From positions 1-64,000 of the IMG/VR virus record IMGVR_UViG_3300017971_000006: DNA of 64,000 nt. One strand, given 5' to 3'. A program made the translations under genes and the position numbers. Of the stretch, positions 1 through 9,449 are shown piece by piece. The notes beneath the pieces were generated by a model that saw only the letters and a list, made by a program, of their open reading frames with translations, was not told where the DNA came from and ran no database searches. Position 1 is the stretch's first letter; each line of letters begins with the position of its first letter. This DNA is from a virus.

Positions 1-499
1 CTGAGTACTCAGGAGGATTGGCCAGCAGCACAACTCGTACCCCTGGGGGTAGCTTGTCATCCCCGGCCACCCTGTCCAGGATGAGTGGTTGCATGGCGCC
101 CTGCGTGAGCCTATCTGCGTCGCTGGCCTCGTCTATGACGAGCACAGCGTCGTTAACGCCACCTCGGATGAGGCGCCGAATCTGGCCTATGAGGACCTCG
201 CTCCTAACGGTGTCTCCCACAATCACGGGGACGCCTACGAAGTTCTCCGGAGGGTACGACACAGGGAGCAGGCGCTCCTGCGTCATCCCCATAGAGCCCC
301 CCACCACAGCCTCGATTCGCTCCGACTTGCCGATACCCGACATCCCCCAGAAGATGGCGGGGATGCCCATCCTACAACCCTTATCCCAGGGGTTTAGGTC
401 CCTAGGGGTTTGGAGGAGGATGTACAGAACCTCCTCGAACCGTTCATACGGAATCTTCGTGAAGAAGTCCGATGTTACCTTTACCTTCTTTTCTCTCAT
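1..499 (-). CDS. MoxR/CobS-like AAA+ ATPase (3' end cut by window edge)
   Basis: The minus-strand frame opens at the ATG at 499 and runs off the left edge without a stop, about 166 residues seen. A Walker A motif GMSGIGKS lies near residue 50, and a Walker B stretch AVLVIDEASD near residue 120 is followed by a sensor-like VVLLANPPE. This order is that of MoxR/CobS-type AAA+ ATPases, which in phages often sit beside a VWA/CobT-like protein. Any such partner would be left of the window. The gene follows the Cys-rich gene at 502-1110 after two bases, so they are probably one operon. The AAA+ assignment is strong; the cellular role is not known. Confidence 0.85.
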   Translation of the reverse strand, partial: MREKKVKVTSDFFTKIPYERFEEVLYILLQTPRDLNPWDKGCRMGIPAIFWGMSGIGKSERIEAVVGGSMGMTQERLLPVSYPPENFVGVPVIVGDTVRSEVLIGQIRRLIRGGVNDAVLVIDEASDADRLTQGAMQPLILDRVAGDDKLPPGVRVVLLANPPEYS

Positions 500-501
500 A
501 T

Positions 502-1110
502 CTACCTCACAATGCAGTCGGTGCACTTCAGCTGACGCCAGCACCGTTTGTACGTACCCTCATCACATTCATCGCCTTGAGACACATCAGCGTTCCACAG
601 CTCTTTGACACAGCTGTCTAAGAGCTTCATGCAGCCGATGCACAGAACTACAGGTCTCTCTAGCCTATCCGTTCCTTTGAAATCTACCTCCGGTACACCA
701 AATGGTGTTCTTGGGGATGGTTGTAGTGCGCCGGAGCACACCGTCGCGAAAATCTCTCCATCCAGCACAGCGGAGTTACACTCAAAGCACCTAACCAGAT
801 GCTCGCTGTGGTAGATGGTTCTATGCAGTCTGTGTGACTTGCTCGCGTCTGTAAGTGCGTCTGTCATCTCCTCCCAGCACATCATGCAGAAGAAGTGGGG
901 GGCGAACAGGTAGTCGCCGTCATCTGCGGTCTCTATCCGAGTGATGACGTTTCTACCGTCCCTCACCCCCGAAACAACCTGCATAAGAACGATATCCTCT
1001 ACATCCCCCGGTACGGATAGGGGAATGTCCCTGTTGCAGTAGCTGCATCTGTGGCCACTGACAGCGAGGGAACCCACCCCAATCTGTCTGTTAAGGGCAA
1101 GCATGTCCAT
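502..1110 (-). CDS. Cys-rich, probably zinc-binding protein
   Basis: A 202-residue protein with Cys pairs spread along its length: CSYC near residue 23, CMMC near 75, CFEC near 109, CIGC near 148 and CTDC near the C-terminus. Five CxxC pairs suggest two or more zinc ribbons, perhaps for protein or nucleic-acid contacts. The ATG at 1110 is preceded by a good AGGAGGT ribosome-binding site six bases upstream, which supports this start despite a 112-base overlap with the gene behind it. I do not recognise the family. Confidence 0.75.
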   Translation of the reverse strand: MDMLALNRQIGVGSLAVSGHRCSYCNRDIPLSVPGDVEDIVLMQVVSGVRDGRNVITRIETADDGDYLFAPHFFCMMCWEEMTDALTDASKSHRLHRTIYHSEHLVRCFECNSAVLDGEIFATVCSGALQPSPRTPFGVPEVDFKGTDRLERPVVLCIGCMKLLDSCVKELWNADVSQGDECDEGTYKRCWRQLKCTDCIVR

Positions 1111-1658
1111 TCTTGTACCTCCTCTTCAACGGCTGCCCATCGGCGGCTTAACGTCTCGTATCTACTGTCAGGCTCTATGCCTGTCTCAGGGTCCTTATCC
1201 CATAAAAGGACAAGAAGTTGCTCTACATTTCGCCCACCTGTGTACACACGTCTTCTTATCTCAGCACCTCCTGGTATCTTGTCGGGGAACATGTACCTGA
1301 TGTACTGCTCTCTGTCGTACAGGTCATCAAGAAGGTCTCCCTCCGTAGCTAAAAGACCCTCCCACTCAGGCCCACCGGGGGCCGGGTAGGGTCTACCTGC
1401 CCACGAGCACCACGAGCCCTGAGATGCGGTACCGAGAAGCATCTCTAGCTCCATCTGATTTATGAAGGTAATGAAACCTTTGTCATCTACCAGTCGTGCG
1501 CGCAGACCTACGCTGTTTACAGGTCTAAAAAGGCTGTGGACAGTCCAAGAACGTGGGGGGCTACCGGGGTGCCAAAGCACAGTACCGGTAACCCCCCACT
1601 CGTCCGCAACCCTTCTAGCCCCGTTAAGGCTGGAGGGATGCCGAAGCATCCTTACCAT
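999..1658 (-). CDS. hypothetical protein, 219 aa
   Basis: An unrecognised soluble protein without obvious motifs, rich in Trp, Asp and Glu in its middle part. The start at 1658 has a GAGGGAG element about nine bases upstream. The last 112 bases overlap the well-supported start of the next gene (1110). An overlap this long is unusual here, so the C-terminal 37 residues may reflect a drifted stop codon. The gene lies in the same minus-strand block as the AAA+ ATPase. Confidence 0.6.
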   Translation of the reverse strand: MVRMLRHPSSLNGARRVADEWGVTGTVLWHPGSPPRSWTVHSLFRPVNSVGLRARLVDDKGFITFINQMELEMLLGTASQGSWCSWAGRPYPAPGGPEWEGLLATEGDLLDDLYDREQYIRYMFPDKIPGGAEIRRRVYTGGRNVEQLLVLLWDKDPETGIEPDSRYETLSRRWAAVEEEVQEWTCLPLTDRLGWVPSLSVATDAATATGTFPYPYRGM

Positions 1659-1752
1659 CCTTACGCTCCCTCTTGTCGAGCTCGTCTCTAGCCCAGAAAC
1701 CTAGACCAGATAGGAACCCAACAACGAAGGAGGACCAGAAGAGCGCGGACAT
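1624..1752 (-). CDS. small single-span membrane peptide, 42 aa
   Basis: ATG at 1752 overlaps the TGA of the gene before it by one base, so translation is likely coupled. The peptide starts MSALFWSSFVVGFLSGLGFW, one hydrophobic segment of about 20 residues, followed by a charged cytoplasmic-looking tail with RDELDKRERKDGK. It overlaps the next start at 1658 by 35 bases. A small membrane peptide of this shape could act in lysis control or superinfection exclusion, but nothing in the sequence decides this. Confidence 0.6.
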   Translation of the reverse strand: MSALFWSSFVVGFLSGLGFWARDELDKRERKDGKDASASLQP

Positions 1753-1898
1753 CAGTCCTCCTCCTCGTACAGGTAGTCGGCGCTGGATATCGCCGACCAC
1801 GCTGCACCCGAGTCCTCGTCGGACTCGGGGTAGGAGTCATCTTGCTCTTGCTCTTGCTGGTCGGGGCTTAAAAGCCCCTCATCATCGGGGAAAGACAT
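1752..1898 (-). CDS. small acidic protein, 48 aa
   Basis: A highly acidic peptide ending in YLYEEED, with the run EQEQDD in the middle. The ATG at 1898 is chosen because AAGGAG lies seven bases upstream. An in-frame GTG at 1934 would add 12 residues but has no ribosome-binding site. It is the first gene of a minus-strand block behind a promoter of the TGAAAG/TATAAG type at 1939-1967. Function unknown. Confidence 0.55.
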   Translation of the reverse strand: MSFPDDEGLLSPDQQEQEQDDSYPESDEDSGAAWSAISSADYLYEEED

Positions 1899-1938
1899 CG
1901 TCATCTCCTTTGTTAAGGTTGATGTCCTCTTCACTACT

Positions 1939-1967
1939 CTTATGCTAGAAATCAGGAGAAGCTTGCA
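1939..1967 (-). promoter_or_regulatory. phage-type promoter TGCAAG-N17-CATAAG
   Basis: Read on the minus strand this is TGCAAG, 17 bases, CATAAG, one of seven sites in the window with the same spacing and near-identical boxes. It points at the minus-strand block that starts at 1898 and ends with the AAA+ ATPase. Confidence 0.55.
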
Positions 1968-2018
1968 CGTGCTGGTAACGCTGCACTACTGTCATTGATG
2001 AGGTAGAATCTATAGGTC

Positions 2019-5000
2019 ATGCCGTACGCTAGTCACAAAGAGGCAAACGAGGCGCTGAAGGCTAAGGTTCTTGAGGGTATCGGTGAGCACTTCCCTATCA
2101 AGGGAAAGAAGCGTGAGCTCCACCTTGAGAAGCTAGAGGCAGATATAGGGACAGACCCCGACGACATCAGGAAGCAGCACGACCACAAGATAAAAGGTAA
2201 GACCTTTGCTACTCCTGTGTATGCTACGTTGAGGCTAGAGAACAAGGAGACAGGGGAGACGTCTAAAGAGAGAGTCCGGATAGCGTCTATACCGACTGTA
2301 ACCAGTCGTTTCAGCCACATCATAGACGGTAAAGAGTACCAGGTAGACAGCCAGTGGCAGCTGAAGCCAGGGGCGTACACGAGGCGTGATGTTAAGGGTA
2401 AGGTGCACACGGCCTTTAACGCTCCTGATGGTAGAGACTTTAAGATAGAGCTAGACCCGGCCAGCAAGCAGCTGTCTCTTCGTAGAAAGAAGTCCAACAT
2501 ACCGCTGTACCCCTTGATGAGGGAGATGGGGGTTACAGACGAGCAGCTCCAAAAAAGCTGGGGCAAGGAGATGTTAGAGGCGAACAAGAGCGCCAGAGCA
2601 GTTGAGGGAGCGCTGGAGGCGTTCTACAAGGCTGATAAGAAGTCTGCCGCACCATCTAAGAAGGAGGCTGCTGCCTACTTCAAGGAGGCTATGACAGCGA
2701 CTAAGATGCAGCCTGAGGTGGCCAAGTCTACCCTGGGTGTAGAGTCTGACCACATAACGGGAGACGTTCTTCGCAAGGCGACGAAGAGAATACTTGATGT
2801 TCACTCCGGTGCTCCTGAGGATGATAGAGATAGCTTAGAGTACAAGAACCTTCGCTCCGTAGAGGACTTTGCGTACGACAAGCTCACTCACTGGAAGACA
2901 AAGAAGATTGTAGAGACCAGGGGTAAAAGGCAGATAGACAATCCGAAGGCGGATATTCGGAAGATAGTAAACTTTGATTCCTTTAACGAGCCTGTACGCC
3001 AGGTGTTCCGTACCTCAATGGCGCGAATGGCGGACCAGATTAACCCTGTAGAGATTATCTCCTCCGCCTCTCAGACAACTCCGCTGGGACCTGGCGGTAT
3101 ACAGTCTGTACAGCGCGTGACCGAGGATGCCAAGGCTATAAACCCATCGCACCTTGGGTACCTAGACCCGCTACGCACTCCTGAGGGGGAGAAGACGGGT
3201 ATCACGCTACGGCTCCCTATGGGGGTCCGCAAGAAGGGTAATGAGCCCGTTGTACCGATGTACAACGTTAAGACGGGTAAAATGGAGGATGTCCCGCCAA
3301 GCAAGTTTGTAAACGCCAACGTAGCACTGGCAGACCAGGTTACGTGGGATAAGGGTAAGCCCAAGCCTGTAGGCAAGGAGATAAAGATTGCCGGAAAGGG
3401 GAACAAGCTAACAACCGGGAGTCTAGACAACGTAGACTACATACAGCGGCACGCGTCTCAGGCTCTAAACACTACGACGAATCTAGTTCCCTTCATCGGC
3501 AGCTGCTCCGGGAACAGAGCTACATACGCTGGGCAGCACATAGAGCAGTCTATCTCCTTAGAGCATAGAGAGGCCCCCTTAGTACAGGTAGGTACGGGCT
3601 CTAAGAAGGAGGGGTTACAGACGTTCGAGGAGCTACTAGGTAAAGCGTCAGGGCACATGTCTCCCGTCGACGGAGAGGTAGTAAGCGTTAAGGGCGACGC
3701 CATCGTCGTTAAGGATAAGTCTGGGAAGAAGCACGAGGTACAGCTGTACAACAACTTCCCGTTGAACGACCCTAAAGCCGTCATCACCTCCACCCCCCTG
3801 GTAAAGGTGGGGGACAGTGTGAAGAGAAGGCAGTCTGTAGCGGACACGAACTTTACCAAAGACGGTAAGCTGGCCTTAGGTACAAATCTTAGAGCGGCCT
3901 ATCTACCCTACAAGGGGTACAACTTCGAGGATGGCGTTGTAGTTAGTGAGAGCGCGGCAAAGAAGCTGTCCTCAGTGCACATGCAGAAGCTCCCTATAGC
4001 CCTTGAGGACCAGGTTGTCACAGATCCCAAGAAGTTCAGGAACCAGCACCCTGAGGCATTCGGTAAGGAGCAGCACGGTAAGCTAGACGAGAAGGGGGTC
4101 GTGAAGGTAGGGCAGACAGTAAGGCCGGGAGACCCTCTGGTCCTAGCCATGCGTCCGTACAAGATGAAGGACAGGATGGACCTGGGCTCCATAGGCAAGA
4201 GCCTGTCCGGACAGCACACAGACATCTCTCTGCGCTGGGAGTCTGACCACCCTGGGGAGGTGGTAGGGGTACACAAGAAGGGCAAGGAGGTAACGGTCCA
4301 CGTAAAGACCGTGGAGCCTATGAAAGCGGGGGATAAGCTGACTGGGCGTCATGGAAACAAAGGGATTGTAACATGTTTCTCTAATGATTCCGAGGTGTTA
4401 ACCGATAAGGGCTGGAGGTTCTTCAAGGACCTAGACCGGACGGAGCTGATTTGTACGCTCAACCCGGCGACCAGGAAGATTGAGTACCAAGCTCCTACTG
4501 GGTACGTTGACCAGCAACATGACGGGAAGATGTACTCGTATAGCGGTCGTAGACTCAACCTACTGGTGACACCAGAGCATCGTCATTACGTTCGTACTCG
4601 TAGGGGCAGCTATTCCCTACAGCCTGCGAAGGAGTGTTTTGGGATGCCTCGGTTACACCTTCGCACTGGGGTATGGGAGGGGGAGGAGCTCGAGGAGATT
4701 ACTATCCCTGGTAGACCAGACGCCCCCAAGAGGCACAAGAAGCTCTCTGCCCCTAGGAAGTACGACACAGACCTGTTTTTGGAGCTCTTCGGGCTTTGGC
4801 TTACAGAGGGGTGTATTGGAGGTAGCTCCCACATACACATCGCGCAGACTCGCAGCGTACACCCAGAGGAATATGAGCGAATATGCTCCGTGATTGAGCG
4901 ACTCGGGTACAGTACCTATAAAGAGGCTACTAGGATTACCTTCTCCGACCCCCAGCTTCACGCATGGCTAAAGCAGTTCGGTAAGGCTAAGGATAAGTTC

Positions 5001-8000
5001 ATACCTCGTGAGCTCCTCGTACTCTCGCAGAGACAGCTTAGGATTTTGGCTGATGCGCTGTTTATGGGGGACGGTGGTGTTTACTATAGAGCGAAGGACA
5101 ACCACACTCGCTATGAGCTGTTTACCTCCTCCCCTAGGCTAGCTGATGACTATCAGGAGCTAGCTTTGAAGCTAGGGTTCTCTGCAAACATTAAGGAGCC
5201 TAAGCCTGGAGAGCTTGTCGTTCGGTGGTCCTTGAAAGACGAGGTGTGGACGAACAACGATAAGAGGTACTGTAACGAGCGCTGGGAAGAGTACAAGGGG
5301 AGGGTCTACTGCGTCGACGTTCCTAACCACATCATCTACGTGCGTCGTTTGGGCATCCCAGTGTGGTCTGGTAACTGTGTCCTCCCAGATAAGGAGATGC
5401 CACATACGAGGGATGGTAAGCCCATCGATGTAGCCCTCAACCCCGCAGGAGTTCCCGGCAGAATGAACCCGTCTCAGATACTAGAGACGGCCGCAGGGAA
5501 GGTAGCAGAGAAGACTGGCAAGCCATTCATTGTGGAGAACTTCGCACCCGGTGCCGACAACCTTGCGATGGTCAAGAAGGCTCTCAAGGAGCATGGCATC
5601 GAGGACAAGGAGGAGCTCATAGACCCCGTCACCAAGCAGAGTCTGGGGAAGGTTCTCGTGGGCCCCCAGCACATGCTAAAGCTGACCCATCAGATAGACA
5701 AGAAGACAGCGGTACGCTCAGGCATGCCCTTAAAAGGCGACAACGAGCCAGAGAGCTACGACAACAACCTTCTACCTATAGGTGGGAAGAAGACTGGCGG
5801 GCAGCGCATGAGCCCACTGGGCATCTACTCCCTGTTGGCGCACGGGGCCAAGGCAAATATCAGGGAGATGCAGACCATCAAGAGCGAGGGAGACGACCCC
5901 AGACCCTTTGGCTGGGCAGGCCAGCACAGAGAGGTGTGGTCTGCGATACAGTCTGGAACCCCTCTACCTACCCCCCGCCCAACGTTCTCCTTCAACAAGT
6001 TCACATCGATGTTGAAGGCGGCCGGCGTCAATGTAGAGAAGAAGGGCCACAACATACAGCTTCTGCCGCTTACGAATAAGCAGATAAAGGACATGTCCAG
6101 CGGGGCAATTCCTAAGCCCGCTGAGCTTGTCTACACAAAGCTAGATAAGAACGGAGAGCCCGTCCCTAAGAGAGGGGGTCTCTTCGACCCCAAGATAACA
6201 GGCGGTCACGGCGGTAAGAGGTGGAACCACATCAAGCTAGCAGAGCCCGTACCCAACCCTGTCTTCGAGACTGCGATTCAGAAGCTAACCGGCCTGAAAG
6301 AGAAGGATTACACAGGTATTGTTGGCGGTGACCAGGCGGTAGACGAGAAGGGAAACATAGTGGCTCTAGACACTCCTGGAGCTCTAACGGGGGGACCGGG
6401 GATAAAGCGCCTTCTAGACAAGATAGACGTAAACAAGGAGCTAGCGACGCAGCAGAAGAAGCTTAAAGAGATGCCCGTCCCTAAAGGCATGGCTCACGGA
6501 GCGCCAACGCAGGAGATGGACTCTACCGTCAAAAAGATAAAGTACCTGCGTGCACTTAAGCAGATTGGCGCTAAACCGTCGGAGGCGTATGTTCTAGAGA
6601 ACCTTCCTGTAATCCCGCCGCAGATGCGTCCAGCATCTGTAATGAAGGATGGCTCCATTAAGTGGGAGGACATTAACGGGCTGTACCAGCTTCTAGCGCA
6701 GGGTAACGACTCTCTCAAGAAGGACTCTATGAAGGAGATTCTCGACAAGAACACGGCCAAGCGAAAGGCTAGAAAGAGTCTATATGATGGCGTCAAGGCT
6801 GTGATGGGTGTCGGTACATTTGGAGAGGACGATAAGTACAAAGGAATCTTGCAGCAGATTCATGGTAGCTCCCCTAAGGAGGGGTTCTTCCAGAAGACCC
6901 TAATGAACCGAAGGCAAGACCTCTCTATGCGCTCTGTCATCGTCCCTGAGCCCTCTCTCGGGGTAGATGAGGTGGGGATGCCTAAGGACTACGCGCTTAA
7001 GCTGATGCGACCGTTCGTTGCCAGAAAGCTAGTAGAGACGGGTGCAGCTAGAAACCCACTAGAGGCGAGGTCTATGCTCGCCGATAAGAAGGCTACTAAG
7101 AACCCATCAGTGCTCAGGGCGATAGAGCTTGTCGCTGATGAACGTCCTGTAATCCTGAAGAGAGACCCCGTGCTGCACAAGCACTCCGTACAGGCGTTCA
7201 AAACAAAGCTTGTAGGAGGTAAGGCGATAAAGATTCACCCGTTGGTGACGGGCGGCTTCAATGCCGATTTTGACGGGGATACAATGAGCGCCTACGTCCC
7301 CGTAGGAAGGGAGGCTGTTGAGGAGGCGAAGGGCATGCTCCCGTCAAAGAACCTGTACGCCGAGGCGTCAGGAAAGGTCACGTACCAGCCTAGTCTAGAC
7401 AGCGCTATGGGTCTCTACAAGATGACCAAGGTAGATAAGGTCAGTCGTAAGAGCTACAAGAGCCCGACAGAGGCGCTGCAAGCTGCTCAACGAGGGGAGC
7501 TGGGTATGACGGAGCTGGCGACGGTAGGAGGCAAGAAGACCACTCCAGGAAGGATGCTTGTAGCGTCTGCCCTTCCAGATGGTATGCAGGAGAAGGCCAT
7601 AGAGTCTCTTCCCACGTTAGACAAGAAGGGAATCACTAAGCTCTACTCGGAGCTAGCGAAGAACCACAAGGGTGACTTCGGAGACTCGGCGCACAAGCTG
7701 ATGAAGTTTGGGTTTGAAGCTGCTAACGGGCTTGTGTCTGTTCCTAACCCAGCACAGAAGGGTAGACAGGCAATAGAGGACGCGGAGCGACCAGACAAGA
7801 CCAAGATGTACATCCCGATGGGGGCACACTCCTTAGGGCTTGAGGACCTAGAGCCGGACAAAGCTACCAGAGACAAGCATCTAGGGATGGCAAAGAAGAG
7901 AGTAGACTTGATACGCGCCAGTAAGATGTCCGAGGCGGAGAAGGAGCGCCAGATACCCCTTGTATGGGCTAAGGCTAGTGCAGAGATGGACAAGGAGCAC

Positions 8001-9449
8001 AGGTCCAAGCTCCCAAAGAACAATCTGGCAACCATGCTATCGTCAGGCAACAAGCCGGGGTGGGACCAGTACAAGCAGCTGGCCTTAGCTCCTGTGATGA
8101 TGGTCGACTCTACTGGCTCGCCAGTTCCGGTACCGGTCGACAAGTCCTACGCGGAGGGCATGGACTTTGGAGGGTATTGGACGGCTGCCACTGGTGCACG
8201 CAGGGGCTCTGTACGAAAGGTTCAAGAGGTGTCGGAGCCAGGCTACTTCTCCAAGAAGCTGGTGCAGAACACCGTGAACCTTGTTGTAACTGGCGATGAC
8301 TGCAAGACGGACCGGGGTGTATCGATGTCTGTCGGTGACGAGGGGGCGTACGACAGGACCCTTGCAAGGTCGTTCAAGGCCAAAGGTCTCGAGGTCCCTG
8401 CTGGGACGGTGCTGACACCGGACATCTTGGGAAAGATGCGTAGAGCAGACAAGAATGCCCAGCTTGTAGTTCGCAGCGCCCTTAAATGTACGCACGGACA
8501 AGGGCTCTGCCAGAAGTGCGCAGGGCTGGGCGCAGATGGTAACCGGTACCCCGTAGGTACCAACGTGGGTATCCTCGCCGCACAGTCTCTCGGAGAGCGC
8601 TCAGTGCAGCTCCCTATGAAGGCGTTCCACAGTGGAGGGGTGTGGACGCCCAAGGCGTCGGTTGCAGACCAGTTTGCGAGAGTTCAGCAGCTGACCTCTA
8701 TGCCGGACAAGATAGCGAACTCAGCCACCTTAGCCATGACATCGGGCAGGGTTGAGAAGATACAGAGGGACAAGACCGGTACCAAGGTGTGGGTCGGGGG
8801 TAAAGCCCACCATGTGGGCAAGGATAAGAAGGGACGCTCTTTGTTCTCAGTAGACGATGACTCTCCTTGGAGGCCGCCTAAGGTTGGGGACAAGATAGAG
8901 GCCGGAACATCCTTGTCTGACCCCTCAAGAACAGTGGTCAATCCTAAGGACCTCTACAAGGCTACCAACAACTTCGAGAAGGTGCAGAACCACCTTGTAG
9001 ACGAGCTGCACAAGATTTACGCTGAGGAAGGAGTAAGAAGGCAGCACGTGGAGACGGTAGTTAAGGGGATGACGAACACGACGAAGATACGTGACCCAGG
9101 GGATGCTCCGTATCTTCTGAAGGGAGAGATAATGCCTGCGTCTGTGATAAGAGAGCAGAACATGAAGCTCGTGAAGGCGGGCAAGAAGCCGACAGTGCAT
9201 TCACCTATACTGAAGGGGGTGGACTTCGCCCCACTCCAAGCTCAGCAGGACTGGATGGCTAAGCTGCAGCACGAGAGGCTTAGAAGCACCATCATGGACT
9301 CGGCGGCTACAGGAGCTGTGTCGCACATACACGGTGTACACCCTGTTCCTGGCATCGCATACGGAGCTGAGTTTGGTGTGACGAAGGAGCATGCCAAGAG
9401 AACCCCAGGTCTTACTAGACTTCTAGACGTACCGGAGCACGCGTACTAA
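2019..9449 (+). CDS. fused beta-beta' DNA-directed RNA polymerase with an intein
   Basis: A single 2476-residue chain carries the beta and then the beta' core of a multisubunit-type RNA polymerase. Beta motifs: RTPEG near residue 387, GYNFEDGVVVSES near 633, GRHGNKG at 776-782. The beta-to-beta' passage lies near residue 1350, after REMQTIKSEGD and before GGLFDPKITGG. Beta' motifs: LPVIPPQMRP, the catalytic NADFDGD at 1748-1754 with its three Mg-binding Asp, a CTHGQGLCQKC zinc motif near 2155, and GILAAQSLGERS followed by MKAFHSGG near 2195. The N-terminal zinc cysteines usual in beta' are absent around GGLFDPK. Without the intein (residues 786-1119) the protein has 2142 residues, clearly shorter than bacterial beta plus beta'. 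It probably transcribes phage genes. No alpha, omega or sigma gene was recognised nearby. The next gene starts inside its stop (TAATG). Confidence 0.95.
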   Translation: MPYASHKEANEALKAKVLEGIGEHFPIKGKKRELHLEKLEADIGTDPDDIRKQHDHKIKGKTFATPVYATLRLENKETGETSKERVRIASIPTVTSRFSHIIDGKEYQVDSQWQLKPGAYTRRDVKGKVHTAFNAPDGRDFKIELDPASKQLSLRRKKSNIPLYPLMREMGVTDEQLQKSWGKEMLEANKSARAVEGALEAFYKADKKSAAPSKKEAAAYFKEAMTATKMQPEVAKSTLGVESDHITGDVLRKATKRILDVHSGAPEDDRDSLEYKNLRSVEDFAYDKLTHWKTKKIVETRGKRQIDNPKADIRKIVNFDSFNEPVRQVFRTSMARMADQINPVEIISSASQTTPLGPGGIQSVQRVTEDAKAINPSHLGYLDPLRTPEGEKTGITLRLPMGVRKKGNEPVVPMYNVKTGKMEDVPPSKFVNANVALADQVTWDKGKPKPVGKEIKIAGKGNKLTTGSLDNVDYIQRHASQALNTTTNLVPFIGSCSGNRATYAGQHIEQSISLEHREAPLVQVGTGSKKEGLQTFEELLGKASGHMSPVDGEVVSVKGDAIVVKDKSGKKHEVQLYNNFPLNDPKAVITSTPLVKVGDSVKRRQSVADTNFTKDGKLALGTNLRAAYLPYKGYNFEDGVVVSESAAKKLSSVHMQKLPIALEDQVVTDPKKFRNQHPEAFGKEQHGKLDEKGVVKVGQTVRPGDPLVLAMRPYKMKDRMDLGSIGKSLSGQHTDISLRWESDHPGEVVGVHKKGKEVTVHVKTVEPMKAGDKLTGRHGNKGIVTCFSNDSEVLTDKGWRFFKDLDRTELICTLNPATRKIEYQAPTGYVDQQHDGKMYSYSGRRLNLLVTPEHRHYVRTRRGSYSLQPAKECFGMPRLHLRTGVWEGEELEEITIPGRPDAPKRHKKLSAPRKYDTDLFLELFGLWLTEGCIGGSSHIHIAQTRSVHPEEYERICSVIERLGYSTYKEATRITFSDPQLHAWLKQFGKAKDKFIPRELLVLSQRQLRILADALFMGDGGVYYRAKDNHTRYELFTSSPRLADDYQELALKLGFSANIKEPKPGELVVRWSLKDEVWTNNDKRYCNERWEEYKGRVYCVDVPNHIIYVRRLGIPVWSGNCVLPDKEMPHTRDGKPIDVALNPAGVPGRMNPSQILETAAGKVAEKTGKPFIVENFAPGADNLAMVKKALKEHGIEDKEELIDPVTKQSLGKVLVGPQHMLKLTHQIDKKTAVRSGMPLKGDNEPESYDNNLLPIGGKKTGGQRMSPLGIYSLLAHGAKANIREMQTIKSEGDDPRPFGWAGQHREVWSAIQSGTPLPTPRPTFSFNKFTSMLKAAGVNVEKKGHNIQLLPLTNKQIKDMSSGAIPKPAELVYTKLDKNGEPVPKRGGLFDPKITGGHGGKRWNHIKLAEPVPNPVFETAIQKLTGLKEKDYTGIVGGDQAVDEKGNIVALDTPGALTGGPGIKRLLDKIDVNKELATQQKKLKEMPVPKGMAHGAPTQEMDSTVKKIKYLRALKQIGAKPSEAYVLENLPVIPPQMRPASVMKDGSIKWEDINGLYQLLAQGNDSLKKDSMKEILDKNTAKRKARKSLYDGVKAVMGVGTFGEDDKYKGILQQIHGSSPKEGFFQKTLMNRRQDLSMRSVIVPEPSLGVDEVGMPKDYALKLMRPFVARKLVETGAARNPLEARSMLADKKATKNPSVLRAIELVADERPVILKRDPVLHKHSVQAFKTKLVGGKAIKIHPLVTGGFNADFDGDTMSAYVPVGREAVEEAKGMLPSKNLYAEASGKVTYQPSLDSAMGLYKMTKVDKVSRKSYKSPTEALQAAQRGELGMTELATVGGKKTTPGRMLVASALPDGMQEKAIESLPTLDKKGITKLYSELAKNHKGDFGDSAHKLMKFGFEAANGLVSVPNPAQKGRQAIEDAERPDKTKMYIPMGAHSLGLEDLEPDKATRDKHLGMAKKRVDLIRASKMSEAEKERQIPLVWAKASAEMDKEHRSKLPKNNLATMLSSGNKPGWDQYKQLALAPVMMVDSTGSPVPVPVDKSYAEGMDFGGYWTAATGARRGSVRKVQEVSEPGYFSKKLVQNTVNLVVTGDDCKTDRGVSMSVGDEGAYDRTLARSFKAKGLEVPAGTVLTPDILGKMRRADKNAQLVVRSALKCTHGQGLCQKCAGLGADGNRYPVGTNVGILAAQSLGERSVQLPMKAFHSGGVWTPKASVADQFARVQQLTSMPDKIANSATLAMTSGRVEKIQRDKTGTKVWVGGKAHHVGKDKKGRSLFSVDDDSPWRPPKVGDKIEAGTSLSDPSRTVVNPKDLYKATNNFEKVQNHLVDELHKIYAEEGVRRQHVETVVKGMTNTTKIRDPGDAPYLLKGEIMPASVIREQNMKLVKAGKKPTVHSPILKGVDFAPLQAQQDWMAKLQHERLRSTIMDSAATGAVSHIHGVHPVPGIAYGAEFGVTKEHAKRTPGLTRLLDVPEHAY
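4374..5375 (+). other. intein with LAGLIDADG endonuclease in the RNA polymerase
   Basis: Residues 786-1119 (334 aa) interrupt the invariant beta motif right after GRHGNKGIVT. The first intein residue is Cys, block B reads VTPEHRHY, and two LAGLIDADG-like segments follow (LFGLWLTEG and ALFMGDGG). The end reads PVWSGN, then Cys as the first residue of the downstream extein. The usual penultimate His is replaced by Gly. After removal the flanks read GRHGNKGIVT-CVLPDKEMP, which aligns with the uninterrupted bacterial motif, so excision is needed for a working polymerase. Confidence 0.9.

Noticed and set aside
18-608. Plus-strand open frame of 196 residues at the left edge
   Set aside because: It is antisense to the AAA+ ATPase, whose Walker A and B motifs are unmistakable on the minus strand. 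Its own sequence is Ser/Thr/Pro/Arg-rich without motifs.
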